A stretch of 64,000 bases of DNA from positions 432,001 to 496,000 of the forward strand of contig OZ025656.1 of the NCBI GenBank assembly GCA_964019335.1, read 5' to 3'. Below the pieces are notes generated by a model. It saw nothing but the letters and a program-made list of their open reading frames with translations, was not told where the DNA came from and ran no database searches. This DNA comes from Diplonema japonicum (taxonomy: Eukaryota > Euglenozoa > Diplonemea > Diplonemida > Diplonemidae). Both the position numbers and the translations under genes were made by a program. Shown here in pieces: positions 43,758 to 55,009 of this stretch; the stretch's first letter is position 1, and each line of letters opens with the position of its first letter.

Positions 43758-45663
43758 ATGGCACGGGTGCTGGACAAAGGGCTTTGGTTCAATTTCAGCA
43801 CCAACGACACAGCAGCGAACGTGCGGACGCAGTTAGATGCCATAGGTGATCTGTTCTACAAGGGACGTGTGCAAGATGCGCCTGTGCCGGACAAGTCCCC
43901 GCTGGGAATGGGGGTGTACGAGTTCGTGCGGAGAGATGGAACCTGGGTGCCTCCCCCTCCTCCCACACTTCCACCATTTACACCGCCTGTTATACCAGCA
44001 TGCAAAATACAGGTACCAACCCAGAGGGCCCAAGTCCCACCCGCTCCTCCGCTTCCACCCACTCCTGTTGTCATCAAGGCATCTGTTGCCTGCTCTGAGT
44101 TCTCGTTGAACCTGTACCTCAGGATGACGAGTATCGAGCGTCTCCGCTACCAACTCCGCTGGGGGCACATTGAGTGCCCTGAGGTGCTGAACCAAGAGGG
44201 GTGGGTCCCGTTTGCTGACACACAGCTCCCTGCCTCGCAAGACAAGCCACGTTTCGTGACTGTCAACAAGCCAAAGCTACTGAGAGACACCACAGAAGGG
44301 ATTGTAAGGTACTGCTGCCCAGGTGACGAACCCACGCTGCGTCCTGTCGACGTGTGGTGCATCACAATAGTAGACCTGCATGAGGCAGGGTACACCCGCG
44401 ACGTGTCTGTTGGGGGGGCGATGGCCACGAACGACTCGCACCAGGAGTGGACGTACGCGTACCCTGTGGACACACGTCTGGTGCCTGAAGGGTGGAACAA
44501 GAAGATACTTACAGACGTGTTGAACGAAGCACCCAACGAGAAGGGAACCCCGACTACAACAAAAGCGTTTGGGCGGCAGTCGAGGTTCGGTGGTGAGGAA
44601 GTGGTGGTGTACGGGTTGGGGCTCACCGAAACAACGAGGATCATCTTCGATTGGCCATACGGAGGGTCCAATGGGTGGTCGGTGACAGCGACACCGGTGG
44701 CTGTGCACTCGCACGCGATGCTAGCAGTGGCACCGCCGATGGCCGACGTCGTAGATGGCGGGAGCATTAAGGTATTTTTGTTGGCGAGCGATTCTGAGGG
44801 CTCGGGCAGGGAGCAAGGTGACGCGTCTTGCTGCTACGAGTGCGAAGACGGGGAACTCGAGACAATGCGAACGAACATCGCAAAACTGCTGCTCCAAAGC
44901 GACGACTACGACTTGTGCCCCTATGACCAAGGACCCGCTGTGATGCCTATTCGCAGCACGCAAAGCATCTCGACTGCGCTTGACAGCTTTTTAATGCACA
45001 TCACACAAGAAGAGCTCGTGCGGCATTTAGAGCAACGGAAAAAGTCAGGACACCTCTTCTCCCTACTAACCTTGACGGATACCGCAGGGCGAAACTTACT
45101 CCACTACTGCTGCAGGCTGGCATGGAAGGATGTGCTGTCTTACTGCCTAGCAAATGGCGGAGGAACGGCTTTGGTATGCTTACTCGACGGCCAACATTCG
45201 AACACAGGGCGCAAGGGATAGCTGGGACTTCATGCCCTTTCACTTCGCGGCTGTGTCCTGCGACAAGGATTTCTTGAAATATCTCGCAGCAGAGATGAGC
45301 GACAGTATGCAACGTGTTGTGTAACACACAAAACGTAGGACTTTGCGAGCTTGTGCAAGACTCTACCCGTGACGGGTCACGTTTGATCGATATGCTACCT
45401 AGCAAGTATGGAAGAGTTAAACATCTCTTTATGCACCGCACAGCGAGATGAAAGATTTTATGGAGGATTTGCTTTACCGAAAGCAACCTAGTCCGGAACG
45501 GGAGGAAAAGCCTAAAAAGAAGAGGAAAAAGAGAGTATGATTAAAATCTCCTATTTTTTTTTCTCTTTTTTATTAAACAACCACACAGCATGCCTGGGAC
45601 CCCTCCAGGGACACCGATGTGGACATCTCCGCCGTCGACGACGAGGGCGCAATAGTGTTGTGA
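43758..45663 (+). CDS. IPT/TIG-like and ankyrin-repeat protein
   Basis: Five exons: 43758..45173, 45208..45304, 45339..45405, 45444..45534 and 45589..45663, 581 aa. The introns are 34-54 nt with gtatg donors. After a Pro-rich segment ([11 protein letters not shown]) there is a long beta-rich region. Around residues 275-345 lies a TIG-like module: [34 protein letters not shown], and a final strand [12 protein letters not shown]. Ankyrin units follow, split across exons ([38 protein letters not shown]). The tail has a Lys/Arg cluster ([10 protein letters not shown]) that could be a nuclear signal. TIG plus ankyrin recalls CAMTA and NF-kB-like proteins, but I see no CG-1 or Rel domain. An acceptor (aaccacag) lies four bases before the ATG. 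Confidence 0.72.
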
Positions 45664-45788
45664 GTGTTTTATTGAAGCGTCACCTTTTTCTTCTTTTTTT
45701 CCTCTTCGCTTTGATAAAGCTATGGGAATGTGTATTTTTCTTATGTTTAAAATTTTTACAGAAGAGAAAAGACAAACTCCATCCTAAA

Positions 45789-46351
45789 ATGCCCGCCAAG
45801 AACGTCAAGAAGCACACAGCCAATGTGGTGAAGCCCACCAGGCAGGGTAAGAAGGTCGCCAAGAAGGTGTTGAAGCCCAAGGCCACCGCCGTCAAGAAGA
45901 GGAAGGAGAGGTTCATCGTGCAGTTCCACAGGCCGTACACCCTCCGCACCAGCGCCGCGCCCAAGTGCCCCCGCCGTCTGTCCCCTGTGGTGAAGAAGAA
46001 CGACCACTTCTCGATCATCAAGTTCCCCCTTACCACTGAGAGCGCCATGAAGAAGGTATGAATACTCCTCCCATCACCTTCGAACAACCCACAGATCGAG
46101 GACACCAACACCCTCGTCTTCATCGTTGACATCCGCGCCAACAAGGTCCAGATCAAGGAGGCCATGAAGAAGATGTACGACATCAAGGCCGTCAAGGTCA
46201 ACACCCTCATCCGCCCCGACGGTAAGAAGAAGGCTATGGTGTGTTTGTAACAAAGCGTGTCAAAAGAAGGGGGAAAAAAAATCACCCACAGGTGCGCCTT
46301 GACGCCAACCACGACGCTCTTGAGGTGGCCAACAAGATCGGTCTTCTGTAG
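45789..46351 (+). CDS. RPL23A: Ribosomal protein uL23 (RPL23A)
   Basis: Three exons: 45789..46055, 46095..46238 and 46292..46351, 156 aa, the same length as human RPL23A. The N-terminus is a long basic tail ([20 protein letters not shown]). The core reads [56 protein letters not shown] and ends [12 protein letters not shown]. It is a large-subunit protein at the peptide exit tunnel, contacting SRP. Codon use is strongly C/G-biased at third positions, as expected for high expression. Confidence 0.96.
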
Positions 46352-46506
46352 ATGGGCATGCTGCTAGTCATCATTCATTTTCTCTGATAGTACCTTTTTT
46401 GTTTTTTTTCCGTTTATGTTTGCTGCACATTTGATGTCCGTTTCCCCCCCTCCAGAAGCAAGCGATAACAAAGAAAAAAAAAAGAAAAAAAAAGATGCAA
46501 AGCTAA

Positions 46507-47130
46507 ATGGACTATACAATGGCACACCACGACATGGAGGGTGAGATCGCAGAGTTAGCGGAAAATATTCAGGCGCAGCAGAGGACGCTGGCAAGGTTGC
46601 AAGGGATGTTGGAAGACTTTATCCCAGTGGGGAAGAGGGAGTGGGATCCTTCACCAGCTGGAACGCCTCCACGAAGACGTCCGTCTCCCGAAGCATGGAG
46701 ACAAAGCACGCCAAGGAGGAGAGGAACATCAGCGGGAAGAAGTTTTATGAGCAGCCCCCCTGCAAGGCCAAGGAGCCCATGGAACAAACACACAAGGCTA
46801 GGCGAGGAAAGCCCTAGTCATTACTACACAAAGGTGTTAGAGCCGATGCGACCTGCAGTTATAAGACCAATTGACATAGTTAACCATTTCCCTATAGTCT
46901 CATGGGGGAACCAGTGGAATACAGGCCTACGTTCGCCTTGTAGGTCTTCCCCTAGAAGCCCACGGAAGACACCCCCCCCTGTACAGCGAGCATCTTCGTC
47001 TGATCGTCTTCAGAGGGACAATCAGCTCCTACAGGAGCGGTGCAAGTTGCTTGAAAACCAATTGAAGTTGAAACGGAAGAAAACCGAAACCAGGCCGAGG
47101 TGGAACTCGTACCAACAGCCAGATAATTGA
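46507..47130 (+). CDS. Small basic protein with terminal coiled coils
   Basis: Intron-free, 207 aa. A helix at residues 8-40 (EIAELAENIQAQQRTLARLQ) and one at 170-195 (DRLQRDNQLLQERCKLLENQ) flank a Pro/Arg/Ser-rich disordered middle (TPPRRRPSPEAW, RSPCRSSPRSPRKTPPP). SP-rich basic linkers of this type are typical phosphorylation targets of cytoskeletal or basal-body proteins. No family recognised. A pyrimidine tract ending ctccag lies about 50 bases upstream. Confidence 0.6.
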   Translation: MDYTMAHHDMEGEIAELAENIQAQQRTLARLQGMLEDFIPVGKREWDPSPAGTPPRRRPSPEAWRQSTPRRRGTSAGRSFMSSPPARPRSPWNKHTRLGEESPSHYYTKVLEPMRPAVIRPIDIVNHFPIVSWGNQWNTGLRSPCRSSPRSPRKTPPPVQRASSSDRLQRDNQLLQERCKLLENQLKLKRKKTETRPRWNSYQQPDN

Positions 47131-47408
47131 TTTTATTGTATTTTTTTTTCTTTATATAGACCCCTCCTTTTTTTTTCTTGTAATTTTTTTTTTTTCCCTT
47201 CCGTTTTTCTTTTTTTTTCTTCCTTTTCTCCCCACTTTTTATCCATCACAGGCGAACACGAAGAGGGGACACGTTGGTCCATGGGTTAAAACCCTTTCGT
47301 CTCTAAGAATAGCGAGAAAAGAACAACGGAAAATAAAACGAATATAAATATTTTAAAAAAAGAAAATAAGAGAAGAGAGAAAAAAAAGGGGAAAACAAAG
47401 GGATTATT

Positions 47409-50141
47409 ATGGGGGACACGTCGGCAGAGCCGAAAACCTTGAAGAAAAGCGATGTGAAGTTACATGAGGGCGCGTGCTTCAAGACGTTCTTTAAAAGAAG
47501 CGAGAACTCACGACCGACAAGGCTGGGGAAAGGCCCGGCGGTGAAACTGAGCTTGGGTATCCACAACCTGTTCGGGAAGGTGGGACCGGAGTACAAATAT
47601 AAACTCGAGAATAAGCCAAAACGTTATTTAACACAACCAGCGCAAGGTACATAAAAAAAAAAAAAAAAAAACACAACACAACACAGCCCATACTGCGAAC
47701 AGACGGGACAATGCACAAAAAGATCTAATTGTATACATGGGGGAGCATATAACCGACCCCAACACAAAAACTGAATTCTGGATCCGAAGTTTACTAGGTT
47801 GCGGGACCTTCGGACAGGTGCGGAAAAAAAAAAAAGAAAGAAAGAAAAAAAAAAAAAAGAAAGAAAGAAAGAAAACAAACACTTATCAGGTCGTCCGAGC
47901 CCGAAATGTATCGACAGGTGAGACCGTGGCCATTAAGATAATCAAGAACGAGCACTCATATTACAACCAGTCCCAAATAGAGGTGAAGATGCTGCAACGA
48001 ATTAACGAGAAGTACGCGAATGCCGAGGAAGAGGGTGTACATGTTGTGAAGCTTTTAAGCAGGTTTGACTATGCGGGGCACCTCTGCTTGGTTTTCGAGC
48101 TTCTCAGCGTCAACCTCTTCGAGCTTCTGGAGAGCAACCAATACCGCGGCCTCTCTTTAAACACCGTAAAACCAATCATAACGCAAGTCCTCACCACGCT
48201 CAAGGCCTGCGCCGAGCTTGGCATCGTTCACTGCGATCTTAAACCCGAAAATATCTTGATGGCAAAGCCGCCTCAGACAGATATCAAGCTAATCGACTTC
48301 GGATCTGCCTGTGAAGAAAACAACACCGTCTACACCTACATACAGTCTAGATACTACCGGGCCCCCGAGGTCCTTCTCGGTGTGGAGTACAACGCTATGA
48401 TAGATATGTGGTCTCTGGTATGAGTTTTTTTTTTTTTTTTTTTCCAAATTACATTTTTCAGGGGTGTGTTGCGGCTGAGCTGTTCCTCGGGCTCCCTCTC
48501 CTTCCCGGGTACAATGATTACAATCAGCTGTACAGAATGGTATGGAAGGGGTTTTTTTGATTTTTTTTTTTTCAAAATCATTTTTAGGTTGAAATGGTGG
48601 GTTTCCCTCCTAAGCATCTAATTGAGTCCGGGACGAAGTCCAGCCAGTACTTCAAAAGGTACGTTGATGGCGAAGACGATTCAGGCGATGAAGAACCCCC
48701 GCCGCCACAGCCGGTCCCATCTGGGAAGCGAGCACCGCCACCGGCCCCGAAGATTTACCCTTCACACGGGTACAAAATAAAAAGCGATTCCGAGTACTAT
48801 GCTGAATCGAGCGATAAAAAACAGCCTTTCAAACGGTATTTTTACTACCACAAGCTGAGTGATATAGTAGCGAAGTACAGCTGGCCGAAGGGGATACAGG
48901 AGTGCAAGGATGAGGAGAAGAAGCTTGCGATGGTCGAGGACGAGCGGAGGAACCGCATGAAGTTCACAGACTTCCTCCACGGGCTTCTCCACACGGACCC
49001 TTTGGAGCGATGGCCTGCCGTTGTCGCCCTGAAACATCCCTTCGTAACCGGCGAGAAATTTGACGGGGCGGGGACATTTCACAACGAATACGCGTTGCCC
49101 GAAATACAAAGAATACGGGAGAAGAAATACGAAAGCAGCAAAGGTGTCCCTATCAGCATCAGCCCAGGCTATCAATTCAACACCGCTTGGGGGGACGCGA
49201 CCTCATCCATCCCCATCGACTCCAAAGGAATGGGCATGCTGTCCCCAGGATACTATCAGAGTTCCGCAACGCCGAACTCATCGTTCGCACAGTCACCCAT
49301 ACCGGTGGGGCTGTCTTTCAACGATTCGTCAATGGCGTTAGGCGTCTCTCCTATGCCGCAACACCTCACCTGCCCAACGAATACCTCTTTTGGAGGTTCT
49401 TTCGCTGCTGCTCAGGGAAGCAGTGCACCTTACCACATGGGTACGCCCACCCTTTCTAGCCATATGGGTGGGATGAGTGGTGCCGCGCCGATACCGATCC
49501 CAACGCAAGAACCCTACCAATCGAGCATGCCTTCATCATTCCCTACTAACTCGTGGACAGGAGGTGCTGACTCGTACAATGGGCAAGGGTTCGGTGGGCA
49601 TGGTGCGTCACCTCCTGTGCAAGCTACGTTAGGAACGTCCCCTTCCCAGCCGTCAATGAGCGCGCCTCGCCAAATGCATCAAAGGAAGGGAGGATACCAA
49701 AGAGGGAAGCCTAAGCAGGATACTCCCCCGCAGCGCAGCACACCTCTCAACGTCCCCATGCATGGATCCTCCCCAGGAGGGTATGGGTCTTCTCCGGGAT
49801 ACCGGCCGCCCTCGTATCCAGGGTCGCAGACGATGGGCAACACACTTCAAAGGACACAGTCGCATGGTACGCCAAACTCTTCTTACTTCCCTCAGAACGC
49901 GATACAGCAGCCGATGATTCCGCTTCATCAACAGCAGGTCTTCCAGCAGCAGAAGCAGATGACCCCGCTGCAGCAGCAACAACAACAACAACAACAACAA
50001 CAACAGCAGCAACAGCAACAGCAACAATTGCAGCAGCAACTACAACATCAACAACAGCAGCAGCAGCAGCAGCAGCAACAATACCATATGTTGCAAGGAC
50101 AGCGAGTTGAGTCGCAAGAATGGCCTCACGAGTGGGATTGA
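47409..50141 (+). CDS. YAK1: YAK1/DYRK-type protein kinase with polyglutamine tail
   Basis: Five exons: 47409..47646, 47687..47817, 47890..48417, 48462..48539 and 48588..50141, 842 aa. Kinase motifs: GCGTFGQV, VAIKIIKN, HCDLKPENI, DFGSA and the DYRK activation loop TYIQSRYYRAPEV with its YxY autophosphorylation site. SHxLV-type EFLGLPLLPGYNDYNQL and WPAVVALKHPFVTGEKF complete the domain. A roughly 120-residue Pro/Lys-rich insert lies before the last kinase helices. The Ser/Pro/Gln-rich C-terminus ends in two Gln tracts. YAK1 kinases restrain growth downstream of PKA and TOR and act in nucleus and cytosol. Intron 2 (72 nt, an AAAG repeat) lies inside the P-loop-to-strand turn and reads through in frame if missed. 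Confidence 0.88.
47830..47876 (+). repeat. (GAAA)n microsatellite in an intron
   Basis: Interrupted GAAA units and A runs inside intron 2 of the YAK1-like gene. Confidence 0.8.
49972..50082 (+). repeat. CAR trinucleotide repeat coding polyglutamine
   Basis: Two blocks of mixed CAA/CAG codons separated by LQQQLQH. Mixed codons lower slippage and suggest selection for the protein tract. Confidence 0.9.
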
Positions 50142-50729
50142 AAGAAATGCCGGAAAGAAAAAACAAACGGGAACTTAAGTGAAGGGAGGGGGTGAAACTG
50201 AAAACAAATAATAAAGAAGAGGAAAAAAAAAGAAAAAGAAAAACATACATGCGGGTATAGGGGGTAAATGTTTGGGAAAAGAAGGGACGCGGGGATGTGT
50301 GACAAGTAAAAAAGGTGGGAAAACTAAGAACGGCAAATAGAAGTGTGGCATTTCCCTCTCTATCTCGTCCTTCTCTGTCTCTTTTTTCTCTCTTACAACT
50401 CAACTTATTCTAAGAAGGTTGTAAGAGAAAACCACACGATGGGGGAGGGGGAAGGGGGAATCGGCAGAGAAACCAGTATATTTCGTACTATTCCTCAGCC
50501 TTTTCCTCTTTTGCCCCTCCCCTCTCCCCCCTCCCTTTTTTTTTTGCTTTCCACTTTCTTGTCAGGTTGCTCGTTGGTCGGTTCTGGTTCGTCGTATACT
50601 TTTTTCTGAGTTCCCCCCTGCCCATTTTTTGTTTAAACCAAAATCATAAAAAAAAAGAGGAAAAAAAAAAAAAGAAAAATCAAAACACATAGTAAAAATG
50701 TGCGAGGGGGGGGGGGAAGGATAGAAGAA
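50142..50729 (+). other. Spacer with candidate alternative start
   Basis: No gene supported between 50142 and 50697. Pyrimidine tracts at about 50480-50540 end in tcttgtcag near 50566. An ATG at 50698 precedes an 11-base G run and hits a stop; a one-base length change in the run would join it to the next gene. Confidence 0.5.
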
Positions 50730-53708
50730 ATGCGACATCAGAACCAACAAGAACTTAGCCGGTCTTCGTTAGGGAACTCTTTTCACGCCCCGTCCCCACC
50801 GGTGATGAAAACCTTGGGGCGCAGGGGAAAGCGGTGCTTTGCAAAACTAGGTGTCGTCCGCCTTGGATTAGAAGAGAAAAGAAACATTCTTGAATCGCCT
50901 GCAAGGCATAAACAATGCCCCGTGATAGACAAAATGCTGCTGCGAGCCTTACTGAACATGTTTAACCATACCGAAGATGATGCGACGCCCATCGCTGGGA
51001 ATGATCTGAAAGCAAGTCTGGTAGATATCACCACACCTCCCGTGCTGACATCGAAACGGTCGGACAACGATGAGTTGTACAAAGTATACTTAACACAGTG
51101 CTCGAGGCACGCTGCAGGGGATTATTCCGACCTGACCGAGAATGGTTTCACTACCTTTCTCCACTCTCTCGGTTGGGAGCCGTTGAACCCAGCGGTTCTC
51201 TCGATGTTCTTTAGCAGAGCCAAACGTCTTGCTTCCACCACTACCTTCACCTACCAAACCTTTGTTATGTGCTTTTTCATGCTTTCCATGATGGCAGACG
51301 ATCCTTCGGTTGTCGCGAACGCTTGTCACGAGGTCATTGTCTACACCGCCTTTGAAAAGATGTTGAAAGGGATCCTGCTTCCCTCCCTCACCACCTCGGA
51401 CTCCAGAGCACCTTCGGACCTTCGCTGGAACACTGGTATCAACAATTTGTTGTTTGTGTACTGGAAGCACATTGACTCTACTTTTAAGAAGTTTTGCTCT
51501 CTAAAGAAACGGAATTTCGAGTACTCTCAGAGGCTTCTCGAGACGCTTAACACACTGATGGATCTCGACGGTTGGCTGGCGTTTGCCACGTCTGTGGACC
51601 TCCACAAGTCCCTCACGCACCAAGAGATGGCGCAGATTGTGAAAGCCGCCCAGTCCTCCGACAAGAGCGACATCATCGACTACGGCATCCCCGCGGACCG
51701 TGCCTTCCTCGGCAGGGTCTGTCTCGACCTCCCTGAGTTTTTTAATGCGCTTTCTCGCTGTGCCCTTCGTATATACACCGCCATGGAGTGTTCTTCCACC
51801 GACAAGGTTCACTCTCTCTTGCACAACATCTACCGCACGCGTGACTTGGACTTCGCCATTCCCCCATCACCGCTGCTCGTTGACATTAGCCCGCACCTGT
51901 GCAGCGTAGACGACTCCTCCACGATGACTATCAAAGGATACCCTTTCTGTGCTAAACGAGGTGTTTACTACCGTTTCTCCGGTCTCGGAACAAACCGTGG
52001 GCACTACAAAGGCAGCGAATCGGTGAACGCTAAGTACCCGCAGTTCCCAAAATCGTTGCGGCATACAAAGCCCCCGCTGGAACGATTGGCGGACATGGAG
52101 GTGTGGCGGCGAACTGTTGTCGACCAACGGAAGAGGGAACGGCTGTGGAACTTGGGGACAACGCGTACGAAAATCGCCGAACCTGAGATCACAACGCAGG
52201 TCCCGTACCGCAAGGTGCTGTCGGTGACGCCGGTCCTGCAGGATGACATCATCATCATGAACCCTGTCTTTACGTACCAAGTAGAAGTGTCGCTGAGCAA
52301 CGACGGCCTGCACTTCTCTCTATCCGACGGGCACTCGTCACAGGTCTCGTTCGTGGAACCGTTGGAGCCATATGTCTTACCCGCAGAACAAGTTTCTCTC
52401 TACCGCACTTTTTTCCAGATATACTGCTCGTACAACGACCCTTACAACGACACGCTCATGACACTGGAGAAGTGGAAATTCTTCAAGACGCACTTCGAGC
52501 TTGTCGAACCGTGCATGCCTGTGTACGCGAACCCCAGAATGCCTTTGAATAGGATGAAGAGGAAGCGGCTGATTGTTGACGAGGACGAACTGAGAACGCT
52601 AGAGGTAGTCATGAGAGAGGAGTTCACGGAGAGGCAGCGTATGGGATGGTTCGGGGTTCTGCCTAGCATCGAAGAAAGATGCGATGAAGGCTTTGACGAA
52701 ACGCAAAAACGTCTAGGGAAACAAAGAAAGGTGCCAGGCGTTGTACACCAACTGGTCCCTGGCAGCGCTGTGCGTAGGGTTTTTGATGACGAAACAGGCA
52801 AGGACAAGATGCACATAGAGGTTATCAGGGTGGAGGTGCACCACCATATCAATCACAATCAGGAGTGCCCTATCTTCGATGAGCTGTCCGTCTTCAACAC
52901 TCGCATCGAGGCAGACGCCGTGTCCTTTACAGGATTCATGTCCGCTCTGGCCAGGGTGTGCGCAGATGTATTCGGCGAAATGAATTGCATCAATTTCCTG
53001 CAAAAGCTCAGTATGTGCAAGCCGCTCCTCCCTCGGATCAGGAAGTCGATCGTTGCAAACATCGGCGACAACATGCCGCGGGTGCTGAAGTGCATCACGC
53101 AACGGTCTGTCAGGTCCTTTGATGTGTTTTTCGGGCAAACGTATCTCGGAAAGTTATCCGAAGGCGCTGGATGGGTGCTGCACAACGGAGTGAGACAGCG
53201 TAACAAATACCTGTCGTGGGACCCTGGGGTGCACCATCTGCAAGATGTGGAAGAAAAGGTTGTTCGGGTGCTGAGCTATGATGATACGGCATATGACCTA
53301 GAGGCCATACTGGTGAGGCTGGTTGGTGAGGGGCTGCTTCTTGCCCCGTCAAGGGGATGTGTTCCTGGCGGGGACATCATGGGAAGGGTTTACGCCGTCT
53401 TCGACGGAAACCTGAATCACCAACTGCGGCCTGTGAAGCGAATCCTCAGAACCGAAATGCACGTCGTTGAAACTTTACGTGCCGTCCGCCTTGCAGGGCA
53501 CATCTGGGAACGCAAAGGCACCATTGGAACCCTTTGGTGGCAGCCCGTCACCGAAGAGGTCCTCCACCCCCAGGCCACCATGGCAGTTTATGGCAAAGAC
53601 CCTACGCTCCACTTCTACAAAATCTTCAGCGCGTTCTCAGCAACACAGACTTTGGCCGAACTGCGAAACGAGCTCGAAAACCTCAATTACACCTTACAAC
53701 TTATTTAG
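50730..53708 (+). CDS. Large hypothetical protein with TIG-like domain
   Basis: Intron-free, 992 aa from MRHQNQQELS. The first 350 residues are helical (LYKVYLTQCSRHAAGDYSDL; HIDSTFKKFC), with an EF-hand-like arrangement lacking clear ligands. Near residues 385-430 there is PPSPLLVDISPHLCSVDDSS followed by TMTIKGYPFCAKRG, the opening of an IPT/TIG immunoglobulin-like fold. Further beta-rich segments follow to about 560 (YQVEVSLSNDGLHFSLSD). The C-terminal 400 residues are mixed, with EVIRVEVHHHINHNQECP. No full-length family recognised. TIG domains bind DNA or act as extracellular modules; no signal peptide is present. The start is uncertain because of the upstream G run. Confidence 0.7.
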   Translation: MRHQNQQELSRSSLGNSFHAPSPPVMKTLGRRGKRCFAKLGVVRLGLEEKRNILESPARHKQCPVIDKMLLRALLNMFNHTEDDATPIAGNDLKASLVDITTPPVLTSKRSDNDELYKVYLTQCSRHAAGDYSDLTENGFTTFLHSLGWEPLNPAVLSMFFSRAKRLASTTTFTYQTFVMCFFMLSMMADDPSVVANACHEVIVYTAFEKMLKGILLPSLTTSDSRAPSDLRWNTGINNLLFVYWKHIDSTFKKFCSLKKRNFEYSQRLLETLNTLMDLDGWLAFATSVDLHKSLTHQEMAQIVKAAQSSDKSDIIDYGIPADRAFLGRVCLDLPEFFNALSRCALRIYTAMECSSTDKVHSLLHNIYRTRDLDFAIPPSPLLVDISPHLCSVDDSSTMTIKGYPFCAKRGVYYRFSGLGTNRGHYKGSESVNAKYPQFPKSLRHTKPPLERLADMEVWRRTVVDQRKRERLWNLGTTRTKIAEPEITTQVPYRKVLSVTPVLQDDIIIMNPVFTYQVEVSLSNDGLHFSLSDGHSSQVSFVEPLEPYVLPAEQVSLYRTFFQIYCSYNDPYNDTLMTLEKWKFFKTHFELVEPCMPVYANPRMPLNRMKRKRLIVDEDELRTLEVVMREEFTERQRMGWFGVLPSIEERCDEGFDETQKRLGKQRKVPGVVHQLVPGSAVRRVFDDETGKDKMHIEVIRVEVHHHINHNQECPIFDELSVFNTRIEADAVSFTGFMSALARVCADVFGEMNCINFLQKLSMCKPLLPRIRKSIVANIGDNMPRVLKCITQRSVRSFDVFFGQTYLGKLSEGAGWVLHNGVRQRNKYLSWDPGVHHLQDVEEKVVRVLSYDDTAYDLEAILVRLVGEGLLLAPSRGCVPGGDIMGRVYAVFDGNLNHQLRPVKRILRTEMHVVETLRAVRLAGHIWERKGTIGTLWWQPVTEEVLHPQATMAVYGKDPTLHFYKIFSAFSATQTLAELRNELENLNYTLQLI

Positions 53709-53744
53709 ATCTTTTGTGGTATTTTTCTCTTTATGTGCTCCCCC

Positions 53745-53760
53745 ATTCACCGAACCCAGG
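53745..53760 (+). other. Acceptor-like site before ARV1 start
   Basis: cattcaccgaacccag/g follows ctttatgtgctccccc. It lies only about 50 bases past the previous stop, with the ARV1 ATG seven bases on. Such a tight spacing fits polycistronic RNA cut by trans-splicing. Confidence 0.4.
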
Positions 53761-53766
53761 CATGCA

Positions 53767-54408
53767 ATGTACATCTGCACGTCTTGCGGAGGGAAAGTAG
53801 AAAATCTGCACAATGTAGAGAACACAGGCATGATCTCCCTGTGCAGATGTAATGCTTGCGGTAATGTGGCAGACCCGCTTTGCGAGTTTACATCGATTCT
53901 TGCTTTTGTGGACGTGCTGTTGATGAGAGAAGCAGCGGCGGTGCACCTGCTTTATAATAAATATCGATTGGTGTGGGGAGGGGGAGAAGGGTGGGTCACG
54001 AAGTGGGCGGCTGTGTTGTTGCTCTTTATGGCGGGGTGCCTCAGTGATGGAGATGTGGAGGTGCGTGGGTTTGCGCGAGCGATGTGTCTCAGGTTGTGCT
54101 TTGTCCTAGCTGCCTTCATTATGTCTTACCTGACGAGGCCCTCCACGCATACTATGCTAGAGTGTCTCGTCTTGATGATTTCAACTACTTGGTACACCCT
54201 ACCTCTCTTTGTCACTTTCATCTGGGACTACTCAGATGCCCATCTTACCCTCCCAGCCTCGAGCATCGCTGTTCCCTGCGCGGTACTTCCTTACATCGCT
54301 GTCCCTGTCAGTGCTTACAACCACGCCACCTTCCTGCGCTGCAGGAACCCTCTTCTCACACCCCTCGCAGGCTGCCTTGCGTTGTCCGTTTATACCTTTC
54401 TTCTTTAA
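53767..54408 (+). CDS. ARV1: ARV1 lipid-homeostasis protein
   Basis: Intron-free, 213 aa. It starts with the ARV1 homology domain: a zinc-ribbon-like pair CTSCGG and CRCNACG, then VADPLCEFTSILAFVDVLLM and HLLYNKYRL, all in the family order. Three to four membrane helices follow. ARV1 is an ER/Golgi multipass protein needed for sterol distribution and GPI-anchor synthesis. The start was chosen to place the first Cys four residues in, as in known ARV1 proteins. It is the third secretory-membrane gene of the window after HID1 and TVP23. Confidence 0.88.
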   Translation: MYICTSCGGKVENLHNVENTGMISLCRCNACGNVADPLCEFTSILAFVDVLLMREAAAVHLLYNKYRLVWGGGEGWVTKWAAVLLLFMAGCLSDGDVEVRGFARAMCLRLCFVLAAFIMSYLTRPSTHTMLECLVLMISTTWYTLPLFVTFIWDYSDAHLTLPASSIAVPCAVLPYIAVPVSAYNHATFLRCRNPLLTPLAGCLALSVYTFLL

Positions 54409-54454
54409 CTGAGGTTTAAAACTATTTCTGTCTTCATCCCCCGCCCTCAAAGCC

Positions 54455-54470
54455 CTCAAACATTTCAGGA
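54455..54470 (+). other. Acceptor-like site before release-factor start
   Basis: ccctcaaacatttcag/gaATG, 62 bases past the ARV1 stop, again with a C/T-rich tract and no upstream exon. Confidence 0.4.
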
Positions 54471-55009
54471 ATGTTGCTGAGAAGTGTTCGGTGGAACACA
54501 TACCGAAGATGGGCCTCAAGCGGAGCTGTTGAGTACCTGAAGGAGTTGGCTAAGGAAGCAACCCATTTGTCGAAGAAGCTTGAAGAAGGTGATGACACGC
54601 AGGACACCAGGCTGCGGTACAAGAGGATGCAGATGTACTATGATCAGGGTTTGGCGTATTCAAGTCTTCAAAGCGAGGAGCAAGGACTGATGGAGATGCT
54701 GGAAGAAGGGGACAAAGAGCTGATGGAGCTGGCGGAGGACGATCTGAAAGGAGTGCGGGACATGATGAGGGAAGTGGAGAACTCATTCGACGGAGTACTG
54801 GAGATGGTAGATGATGAAGACAAGGCAGATGTGACGTTGGAGCTGAGCGGGGGCGCAGGAGGGCAGGAGGCGGATTTGTTCGCGAAGGAACTCTTCGACG
54901 TGTACAAAGACTACTGCAAGAGGATGGGGTGGCGCTGGGAAGACCTTACAGGTGACGTGGGTGACGACAATCTTTCGGAGCACCATTTGGAACGGGTATG
55001 ATTGCCATG

